Below, one piece after another: positions 5,107 through 10,527 of a stretch of DNA of 10,527 bases. The DNA is from Bacillota bacterium (GTDB taxonomy: Bacteria; Bacillota; Clostridia; Lachnospirales; Anaerotignaceae). The position numbers were made by a program, and so were the translations under genes. Each line of letters begins with the position of its first letter. The stretch's first letter is position 1. Under the pieces are notes generated by a model that did not search any database, had not been told where the DNA came from, and saw only the letters and a list, made by a program, of their open reading frames with translations. Location: assembly GCA_030526765.1 (NCBI GenBank), contig JAUNCB010000019.1, forward strand, positions 1-10,527, given 5' to 3'.

Positions 5107-7494
5107 ATGATATTAAATCCGGGTACTGTCTTAAACGGCAGATACAAGATCATAGAAAAGATAGGCTCCGGCGGCATGGCCGTGGTCTACAGAGGCAAGG
5201 ACGAAAAGCTGGACCGTTATGTAACGGTGAAGGTGCTGCGGGAGGAATTTATCGGGGACGAGGAATTCATTGAGCGTTTCCGCTCCGAGGCATGCTCGGC
5301 AGCCAGACTGTCCCACCCCAATATTGTGAGAGCCTATGATGTGGGCGAGGACGGGGAAGTGTGCTATATCGTAAATGAATATATCCACGGGGATACCCTG
5401 AAGAAGGCCATTAAGGAAAAGGCTCCCTTCGATTCCCGTTCCACCATCAATGTGGCGATCCAGATCGCTTCGGCCCTTTCTCAGGCCCATAAAGCTCATA
5501 TCGTACATAGGGACATCAAGCCCCAGAATATTCTGGTGGGAACAGACGGTGTGGTGAAGGTAACGGATTTCGGCATTGCCAGAGCGGCGACAGCTTCCAC
5601 CATGACCACTACAGCCAATGCGGCAGGCAGTGTGCATTATTTTTCTCCCGAGCAGGCAAGAGGCGGCTATGTGGATGAAAAGAGCGATATTTATTCTCTG
5701 GGCATCACCATGTTTGAAATGATCACAGGGGTACTGCCCTATCAGGGGAACAATTCTGTCAGCATCGCCCTGATGCACATCAATCAGGAGCTGCCCGACA
5801 TCAGACAGTTTAACCCCAACTGCTCCCCCTCTCTGGAGGGCATCATCAAAAAGGCGACCATGAAAAAGGCCGATGAACGCTATGCCAATATCGATATGCT
5901 GCTGGCGGATCTAATCCGCGCAAGGGCAGATGTGGCAGGAGAAAAGCGGGTGCCTCCCGTGCAGAAGCCTGCGGCGAAGCCGCTGAAGGCGGCGCAGGAG
6001 GAAAAGCCTGCGGAGAAGGCGGAAGGGGTACGGATGAGCAGAAGAGCAGAGGCGGCAGCCCAGCTCAGAGCCCAGGAAAAGGCAGCGCAGGCGGCAGCGG
6101 AAGCACCGCAGGAAACCAAGCCTGCCGATGAGAAGGAGCTGGAAGCCATTCGGGCAGGAAAGCAGTCTGCAGTGAAGCAGGCGGCGGAAGAAGAAACCGT
6201 ACAGCCTGCACCCAAGGAAAGCAGACAGGAAAAGGAAGAAGATGCGGACGGAGATCTGTATACACCACTGGTGGGCTTTGAGAAATACAGCAAGAAGCTG
6301 CCCCAGATCTCCAAGGAGGACGCATACGAGAGTGAATATATGAAATCGGAAAAGGTAAAGACCAGCAGAAGACCCGATAAGACCCGCAGAAACCCCAGAA
6401 CGGAAGCGGATTATGATAATGAATACGACAGAAAGACCGAACGGAAGGTGATCCTTGCGGCGGTGCTGACGGCGCTGGTCATCATCTGTATCATTTCTGT
6501 GGCGGGGCTGCGCTTTCTGGGCGGCGGCTTTGGCGGCTTCGGCGGCTTTACAGCAGAGGAAGGCGGCGTAGAAACACCTCTGTTCATCGGGGTACCCTAT
6601 ACAGAGGCGGCAAGAGCTGCGGAGGATATGGGTATCGTTCTGGTGGAAGAGGGCAGCGACTACAGCAGCTTCTATGATACAGGCTATGTCATTTATCAGT
6701 CTGTCAGCGAAGGCACCATGATCGCAGAGGGAACGAAGATCGGCGTAAAGGTGAGCCTTGGACTGACGGAAGAGGAAATGCCCGATGTGGTTGGCAAGGA
6801 TGAAAGCGATGCCAAGGATGCCATTATCCGTCTGGTGGGCAAGGTGGTTCGGGAGGAATATGTGAATGATTCCGAAGCAGAGCCCGGTCAGGTCATTGCC
6901 CAGAATCCTGCGGCAGGGGAGAAGATCACTGCAAAGAGCCACATCCTGCTGACCATCAGCAAGGGTGAGGTGAACACCGGTGTCATCGTGCCCAATGTAG
7001 TGAATGAAACACTGGAAAGTGCAAAAGCCTCTCTGGAGGCTGTGGGTCTTGTGGTCGGCAGCGTGACAGAGGCGGAAAGTGATACCATTGCAGCAGGTAA
7101 GGTCATCACCCAGACCCTGGGAGCGGATACAGAGGCAAGCAGCGGCAGCGTGGTGAATCTGGTGGTGAGCAAGGGCAGCGGCAAAACAGAGGAAACCGCT
7201 CCTCCCGCAGATCAGCCCACGGCTCCTCCCGCAGATACGGGTAATGCAGGAAACACAGGCAGCACAGAAGGAACGAAATACTTTACCATCGAACTGCCTT
7301 CAGGCGTGAGAGGTGCTGCCTATGTGCGCGTGGTAAAAAATGATGCAGACGGGGTATTCCCTGTGGTGGATGAATACAGAGATGAATCTGAATTCCCCTA
7401 CAGCATTTCCGTAACAGGACGGGGCAGCGGCACCGTGACCTGCTATATCAATGATGTACAGCAGTGGTCGCAGAATGTGAATTTTGCGGGATAA
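5107..7494 (+). CDS. prkC: PASTA-domain Ser/Thr protein kinase (PrkC/Stk1/PknB type)
   Basis: Transmembrane Ser/Thr kinase, 795 residues, that links cell-wall state to cytoplasmic phosphorylation; in studied relatives the PASTA domains bind muropeptides or lipid II. The kinase domain is about 10-275: glycine loop GSGGMAVV (20-27), lysine K42, helix-C glutamate E61, HRDIKPQN (134-141, D136), DFG (154-156), a Thr-rich activation loop (TASTMTTTA, 162-170) and SPE (180-182). The usual VAIK alanine is Thr (T40). A charged, Ala/Glu/Lys-rich linker (about 276-445) leads to one membrane helix (about 448-468) and a GGF repeat (473-481). Outside are a weak first PASTA unit (about 488-552), two clearer ones (about 556-620 and 626-690), a Pro/Ala/Thr linker (693-722) and a last domain of about 72 residues that is not PASTA. 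AGGAGG at 5093-5098 is eight bases from the ATG. It is longer than B. subtilis PrkC (about 650). Confidence 0.97.
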   Translation: MILNPGTVLNGRYKIIEKIGSGGMAVVYRGKDEKLDRYVTVKVLREEFIGDEEFIERFRSEACSAARLSHPNIVRAYDVGEDGEVCYIVNEYIHGDTLKKAIKEKAPFDSRSTINVAIQIASALSQAHKAHIVHRDIKPQNILVGTDGVVKVTDFGIARAATASTMTTTANAAGSVHYFSPEQARGGYVDEKSDIYSLGITMFEMITGVLPYQGNNSVSIALMHINQELPDIRQFNPNCSPSLEGIIKKATMKKADERYANIDMLLADLIRARADVAGEKRVPPVQKPAAKPLKAAQEEKPAEKAEGVRMSRRAEAAAQLRAQEKAAQAAAEAPQETKPADEKELEAIRAGKQSAVKQAAEEETVQPAPKESRQEKEEDADGDLYTPLVGFEKYSKKLPQISKEDAYESEYMKSEKVKTSRRPDKTRRNPRTEADYDNEYDRKTERKVILAAVLTALVIICIISVAGLRFLGGGFGGFGGFTAEEGGVETPLFIGVPYTEAARAAEDMGIVLVEEGSDYSSFYDTGYVIYQSVSEGTMIAEGTKIGVKVSLGLTEEEMPDVVGKDESDAKDAIIRLVGKVVREEYVNDSEAEPGQVIAQNPAAGEKITAKSHILLTISKGEVNTGVIVPNVVNETLESAKASLEAVGLVVGSVTEAESDTIAAGKVITQTLGADTEASSGSVVNLVVSKGSGKTEETAPPADQPTAPPADTGNAGNTGSTEGTKYFTIELPSGVRGAAYVRVVKNDADGVFPVVDEYRDESEFPYSISVTGRGSGTVTCYINDVQQWSQNVNFAG
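6523..6549 (+). repeat. three 9-bp tandem repeats in prkC
   Basis: Three copies of GGCGGCTTT, the second ending in C, follow one another in frame and encode Gly-Gly-Phe three times (residues 473-481), immediately outside the predicted membrane helix. The unit could change copy number by slippage without breaking the frame. Confidence 0.85.
7198..7236 (+). repeat. 15-bp direct repeat in the wall-linker part of prkC
   Basis: GCTCCTCCCGCAGAT occurs at 7198-7212 and again, identical, at 7222-7236. The period is 24 bases, so the frame is kept. Each copy encodes APPAD in the Pro/Thr-rich linker between the last PASTA unit and the C-terminal domain. Identity at the DNA level suggests a recent in-frame duplication. 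Confidence 0.85.
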
Positions 7495-7518
7495 TGAGGA
7501 TAAGGATAAGGTGAAAAG

Positions 7519-8400
7519 ATGCTGGAAGGCGTAATTTTAAAGGGAATCGGCGGTTTTTACTATATTGATACGGAAACAGGCGTTTACGAATGCCGTGCCA
7601 GAGGGATCTTCCGTAAGGAGGGCATCCGCCCTACAGTGGGGGATGCGGTAAAGATCTCTGTGCTGGATGAGGAAAACAAGAAGGGCAGTCTGGATGAGAT
7701 CCTGCCCCGCAGAAATGAACTGATCCGTCCCCGTGTGGCAAATGTGGATCAGGCGGTCATCGTATTTGCGGCAAAAAGCCCCAATATGAACTTAGACCTG
7801 CTGGATCGCTTTCTGCTGCTGGCGGAGGAGCAGGAACTGGATATCGTGATCGTCATCAATAAGATCGATAAGGATAAAAAGGAGAAATATCTGGAGGCGG
7901 CGGAAATGTACCGTAAAGCAGGCTATCCCGTCATCTGCACCAGTGCGGAGAAGGGCATCGCCATTGAAGAGCTGAAGGGTGCGCTGGAAAACAAGATCTC
8001 TGTTTTTGCAGGGCCCTCCGGTGTAGGAAAAAGCAGCCTCATCAATGCTGCCTTCCCGGGACTGGAGCTGGGAACAGGGGAGATCAGCGAAAAGATCCAG
8101 CGGGGGAAGCATACCACCCGCCATGCGGAGCTGATCCAGATCACGGAGAAAAGCTATATCGTGGATTCTCCCGGCTTTACCTCTCTGTTTCTGAACCATA
8201 TCCCTTCGGAGAAGCTGCAGTATCATTTTCGGGAATTTGCCCCGTTTCAGCATAAATGCTATTATAACGGCTGCATCCATATCAACGAGCCAGACTGTGC
8301 CGTAAAGGCAGAACTGGGCAGTGCCGTTGATCCGATGCGCTATGAAAGATATGTGACCATCTATCAGGAATTGAAAGAGGAAGAAGAAAGGAGATACTGA
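7519..8400 (+). CDS. rsgA: ribosome small subunit-dependent GTPase A (RsgA/YloQ/CpgA)
   Basis: Circularly permuted GTPase that binds late 30S subunits and tests decoding-site maturation. The protein has 293 residues. An N-terminal OB-fold covers about 1-67. The GTPase motifs come in permuted order: NKID (114-117, G4), TSAEKG (141-146, G5), GPSGVGKSS (165-173, G1/P-loop), TTRH (199-202, G2) and DSPG (216-219, G3). The C-terminal zinc knuckle uses C247, C252, H254 and C260. The ATG is preceded by AAGGTGA (7508-7514) and lies 24 bases after prkC. The B. subtilis homologue CpgA is phosphorylated by PrkC and has also been shown to dephosphorylate 4-phosphoerythronate, a toxic by-product that blocks the pentose phosphate pathway; both fit its neighbours here, but neither can be shown from this sequence. 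Confidence 0.97.
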   Translation: MLEGVILKGIGGFYYIDTETGVYECRARGIFRKEGIRPTVGDAVKISVLDEENKKGSLDEILPRRNELIRPRVANVDQAVIVFAAKSPNMNLDLLDRFLLLAEEQELDIVIVINKIDKDKKEKYLEAAEMYRKAGYPVICTSAEKGIAIEELKGALENKISVFAGPSGVGKSSLINAAFPGLELGTGEISEKIQRGKHTTRHAELIQITEKSYIVDSPGFTSLFLNHIPSEKLQYHFREFAPFQHKCYYNGCIHINEPDCAVKAELGSAVDPMRYERYVTIYQELKEEEERRY

Positions 8401-8401
8401 T

Positions 8402-9067
8402 ATGAATATCAAGCTTTCCCCCTCCATGCTTTCCATCGACTTCGGGAAAGTGGCGGAGCAGCTGAAAATTGTGGAGGATGCCGGCACACCCTACATCCAT
8501 CTGGATGTAATGGACGGCAGATTTGTACCAAACATTTCCTTCGGCATCCCTGTCATCAAGGGTATTCGCAAGCACAGCAATATGGTATTTGACGTGCATC
8601 TGATGATCGTGGAGCCGGAAAAATATATCGAAGAATTCCGTAAAGCGGGGGCGGATATCATCAATATCCATGTGGAAGCCACAAAATATCCCGCTGAGGT
8701 GCTGCGGCAGATCAGGGCAACAGGTGCGAAGGCTGCCATTACCCTGAACCCCAGAACCCCTGTGGAGGTGGCATATCCCTTCCTGAAGGATGTGGATATG
8801 GTGCTGGTGATGACCGTGGAACCCGGCTTTGGCGGACAGAAATTCATGGCGGAGCATGTTTCCAAGATCAGACAGCTGAAGGCATGGAAGGAAGAGCTGG
8901 GGCTTTCCTATGACATTGAGGTGGACGGCGGCGTAACGCTGGACAATGTGCGTGAGGTGCTGGATGCCGGAGCCAATGTGGTGGTAGCAGGTTCTGCCGT
9001 ATTCGGCAAGGAGGATATTGCTGCAGCGGCGAAGGGCTTTATGGAAATCTTCAAGGAGTATGAATAA
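8402..9067 (+). CDS. rpe: ribulose-phosphate 3-epimerase
   Basis: Interconverts D-ribulose 5-phosphate and D-xylulose 5-phosphate in the pentose phosphate pathway. The protein has 221 residues and is a TIM barrel. Family motifs are intact: KLSPSMLSIDF (4-14), HLDVMDGRFVPN (33-44, with H33 and D35 at the metal site), DVHLMI (64-69, H66), TVEPGFGGQKF (138-148) and EVDGGV (173-178, D175), which with H33, D35 and H66 completes the metal ligand set. VVAGSAVFG (194-202) is the phosphate-binding loop. The start is one base after the rsgA stop, with AAGGAG inside the end of rsgA, so the two are almost certainly translated from one transcript. thiN follows two bases after its stop. Confidence 0.98.
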   Translation: MNIKLSPSMLSIDFGKVAEQLKIVEDAGTPYIHLDVMDGRFVPNISFGIPVIKGIRKHSNMVFDVHLMIVEPEKYIEEFRKAGADIINIHVEATKYPAEVLRQIRATGAKAAITLNPRTPVEVAYPFLKDVDMVLVMTVEPGFGGQKFMAEHVSKIRQLKAWKEELGLSYDIEVDGGVTLDNVREVLDAGANVVVAGSAVFGKEDIAAAAKGFMEIFKEYE

Positions 9068-9069
9068 GC

Positions 9070-9708
9070 ATGAAGGCGATCATTTTTGCAGGGGCGAAAA
9101 TCAGCGATTACGGCTTCTGTAAGGACTATATGACAGGGGCGGATACTGTCATCTGCTGCGATGGGGGGATGCACCATGCGAAGGCGCTGGGCATCGATCC
9201 CGATTATATCGTGGGGGATTTTGACTCCGCAGCCCCTGAGGTGCTGGCCTATTATCGGGAGAAGCAGATCCCTGTGCGGCAGTTCCCCGAAAGAAAGAAT
9301 GAAACGGACATGGAGCTGGGCATCCTTCTGGCGCTGGAGCTGGGAGCAAAGGAGCTGGTGCTGTTCGGCGGTATCGGGGACAGGTTTGACCATACCCTTG
9401 CCAATGCCCATTACCTGCTTTCTCTTCTGAAAAAGGGAATCAGAGCAAGGCTGGTGGATGAGAAGAACTGTGTGGAGGTCATTGACCGACACCTGACCAT
9501 TGAAGGGAAAAAGGGGGAACTGGTTTCCACCCTGCCCCTTTCCATGGAGGTGACGGGGATCACGCTGACAGGCTTCTCCTACCCGCTGACGGATGCCACA
9601 CTGACCTTGGACGGAGATTATATTGCCGTGAGCAATGTGCTGGAAGAGGAAACAGCGACTATAGAGATCAAAAGCGGATACTTGTTTGTGATCCGCTCCA
9701 GAGATTAA
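9070..9708 (+). CDS. thiN: thiamine pyrophosphokinase
   Basis: Transfers pyrophosphate from ATP to thiamine, giving thiamine pyrophosphate, the cofactor of transketolase and several dehydrogenases. The protein has 212 residues, typical of bacterial ThiN/YloS. The catalytic domain contains CCDGG (29-33), GDFDS (49-53), NETD (77-80) and GGIGDRFDHTLAN (100-112), the acidic and Gly-rich motifs that bind magnesium and nucleotide. The beta-rich C-terminal domain (about 135-212) includes a serine-asparagine pair (S188, N189) typical of the thiamine-binding half. AAGGAG near the end of rpe serves as its ribosome binding site. There is no TPP riboswitch ahead of it; it is expressed as the last member of the rsmB operon. 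The association with rpe is also found in Bacillus. Confidence 0.96.
   Translation: MKAIIFAGAKISDYGFCKDYMTGADTVICCDGGMHHAKALGIDPDYIVGDFDSAAPEVLAYYREKQIPVRQFPERKNETDMELGILLALELGAKELVLFGGIGDRFDHTLANAHYLLSLLKKGIRARLVDEKNCVEVIDRHLTIEGKKGELVSTLPLSMEVTGITLTGFSYPLTDATLTLDGDYIAVSNVLEEETATIEIKSGYLFVIRSRD
9673..9697. repeat. inverted repeat at the 3' end of thiN
   Basis: AGCGGAT (9673-9679) and ATCCGCT (9691-9697) are perfect inverse complements with an 11-base spacer, inside the last codons of thiN. No T run follows on the + strand, so it is not a normal terminator for the operon. On the - strand a short TTTT follows, too weak to call. It could protect the transcript end or be incidental. Confidence 0.4.
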
Positions 9709-9737
9709 AAAAGGAGCTGCCGAAGGCAGTAAACACA

Positions 9738-9776
9738 ATGGGAAATGAGGGGATCGGAAGTTGCGGAAAAAAGTGA
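9738..9776 (+). other. 12-codon ORF ending on a possible -1 frameshift heptamer
   Basis: ATG at 9738 opens a 12-residue reading frame (MGNEGIGSCGKK) that stops at TGA 9774-9776, overlapping the first codons of the downstream sensor gene. Its last sense codons are GGA AAA AAG, containing A_AAA_AAG (9767-9773) in the phase required for -1 slippage and directly followed by the stop. Slipping one base back places ribosomes in the sensor frame. AAGGAG (9711-9716) is too far from this ATG unless the small hairpin at 9717-9729 folds between them. Whether it is translated is unknown. Confidence 0.25.
9747..9763 (+). promoter_or_regulatory. likely ribosome binding site and TTG start of the sensor gene
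   Basis: GAGGGG (9747-9752) lies eight bases ahead of TTG at 9761-9763. An in-frame TGA at 9746-9748 rules out any earlier start. Other in-frame choices are GTG at 9773 and ATG at 9794, both with poorer spacing or no Shine-Dalgarno match; ATG 9794 would also remove the basic residues before the first membrane helix. Confidence 0.6.
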
Positions 9777-10527
9777 AAAAAATAGAAAGATCCATGATGA
9801 TCGCAGTTCTCATATTTGTGCTGGTATTCTCTCTGGGAACAGGTGCTATCGTTGCCATACAGTATCGTACGCAGGATATGACGCGGCTGGGCTATCAGGC
9901 CTTTTCCTATGCCAATGCGGCGGCCAATATCATCAATGGAGATTATATTGATTATTATCTGGAAACAAAGGATGAGGACACCTACTATCATCAGGTGCTT
10001 TCTTATATGGAATCGGTGGTGGAATATACCAATGTGCAGTTCTTCTATGTATTCGTTCCCCGCGGGGATCATGCCGTTTATGTGTGGGATGCGGATAATG
10101 TGGTGATCAAAGAGGAGGGCTGGCCGCTGGGGCACAGAGAGCCCTTAACGGAAGAGGAACGGAAGAACATTGAGAGTACACTTTATAATATCGATGTGCA
10201 TAGTAAGGAGGGAGAGGTTAATGTCACGAACGGAGAGTTCGGGCATCTGGCAACGGCTTATGCACCCATCTATGACAGCGAAGGTGAGATCAAGGCCTTT
10301 GTTGCGGCGGATGTAGTACCCGACGATGCAACGCTGGAAACGATATTTTTCATGATACAGTATGGAGTCTTTGCGCTGATCGTGGCGATCCTCTCTACGG
10401 GCATTTATCTGATCTATATCAAGCGGAAGATCGCCAAGCCCATCAAGACCCTCCATGCGGCGACCCAGGAAATGATCCAGAATCTGGACAGGGAAGAAAC
10501 CATGCAGATCGATATTCGGACGAATAA
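9761..10527 (+). CDS. two-pass membrane sensor protein with HAMP domain (partial, 3' end missing)
   Basis: An open frame of 255 codons runs to the window edge with no stop. A basic N-terminus (MRKKVKKIER) is followed by a membrane helix (about 12-33), an extracytoplasmic region (about 34-193), a second helix (about 195-220) and the start of a HAMP linker (KRKIAKPIKTLHAATQEM, 221-238, with the conserved proline P227). The outer region is PDC/Cache-like by pattern: a helix after the first membrane segment, a strand FFYVFVP (94-100), then ATAYAPIYDSEGEIKAFVAADV (164-185), which resembles the second-strand GxxVSAYxPIYD…GVD element of Cache domains. The output domain is cut off; histidine kinase, chemotaxis receptor, GGDEF or SpoIIE-type phosphatase all remain possible. 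The gene lies 52 bases after thiN with no clear promoter or terminator between, so readthrough from the operon is possible. Confidence 0.85.
   Translation, partial: MRKKVKKIERSMMIAVLIFVLVFSLGTGAIVAIQYRTQDMTRLGYQAFSYANAAANIINGDYIDYYLETKDEDTYYHQVLSYMESVVEYTNVQFFYVFVPRGDHAVYVWDADNVVIKEEGWPLGHREPLTEEERKNIESTLYNIDVHSKEGEVNVTNGEFGHLATAYAPIYDSEGEIKAFVAADVVPDDATLETIFFMIQYGVFALIVAILSTGIYLIYIKRKIAKPIKTLHAATQEMIQNLDREETMQIDIRTN

Noticed and set aside
5911..6942. 343-codon open frame on the - strand inside prkC
   Set aside because: It covers the low-complexity linker, membrane helix and PASTA region of prkC; the Arg/Leu-rich repeats are the complement of the Ala/Glu/Lys coding bias.
9050..9070. Search for a TPP riboswitch ahead of thiN
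   Set aside because: Only two bases separate rpe from thiN and no riboswitch-like sequence is visible in the 3' end of rpe.
9673..9697. Inverted repeat as an operon terminator
   Set aside because: No T run follows on the + strand and the repeat ends before the thiN stop codon.
9682..9710. Possible promoter for the sensor gene (TTGTTT, 17 bases, TTAAAA)
   Set aside because: Each hexamer matches consensus at only about three of six positions and the site lies within the end of thiN; in A/T-containing sequence this is expected by chance.

Overview
This is a stretch of ordinary chromosome from a low-to-mid-GC Gram-positive anaerobe, most likely a Clostridia member of the Lachnospiraceae type. 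The support is gene order (def-fmt-…-rsmB-rlmN-stp-prkC-rsgA-rpe-thiN, the same order as the Bacillus/Clostridia 'prkC locus'), strong AGGAGG-type ribosome binding sites, a consensus sigma-A promoter, heavy AGA use for arginine, and a PASTA-domain Ser/Thr kinase. All genes are on the + strand. The genus cannot be read from the sequence.

Layout. 1-77: last codons of peptide deformylase (def). 90-1019: fmt. 1036-1755: a membrane zinc metallopeptidase of the YugP family. 1765-1799: an intrinsic terminator that closes this first unit. 1853-1881: a near-consensus promoter preceded by A/T tracts. 1925-9708: a compact run of seven genes, rsmB, rlmN, stp, prkC, rsgA, rpe and thiN, with gaps of 1 to 31 bases and no convincing internal promoter or terminator. 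9761 to the window end: the N-terminal part of a two-pass membrane sensor with an extracytoplasmic domain and a HAMP start, whose output domain lies outside the window.

How the genes fit together. def and fmt handle the N-formyl group at translation initiation. rsmB and rlmN methylate 16S and 23S rRNA, and rsgA is the GTPase that checks late 30S assembly, so much of the locus concerns ribosome maturation and translation. stp and prkC form a phosphatase/kinase pair that sets Ser/Thr phosphorylation in response to cell-wall signals. In Bacillus the RsgA homologue (YloQ/CpgA) is a known PrkC substrate. rpe (pentose phosphate pathway) and thiN (thiamine to thiamine pyrophosphate, the transketolase cofactor) make a small metabolic tail.

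I found no mobile element, CRISPR array, RNA gene or clearly novel system. The points most worth a second look are: the start region of the last gene, where a 12-codon ATG ORF ends on a dnaX-type A_AAA_AAG heptamer plus TGA, in the right phase for a -1 shift into the sensor; the unusual linker, hinge and C-terminal tail of PrkC; a TTG-started phosphatase with an early hairpin; and the terminator/promoter pair that divides the cluster.
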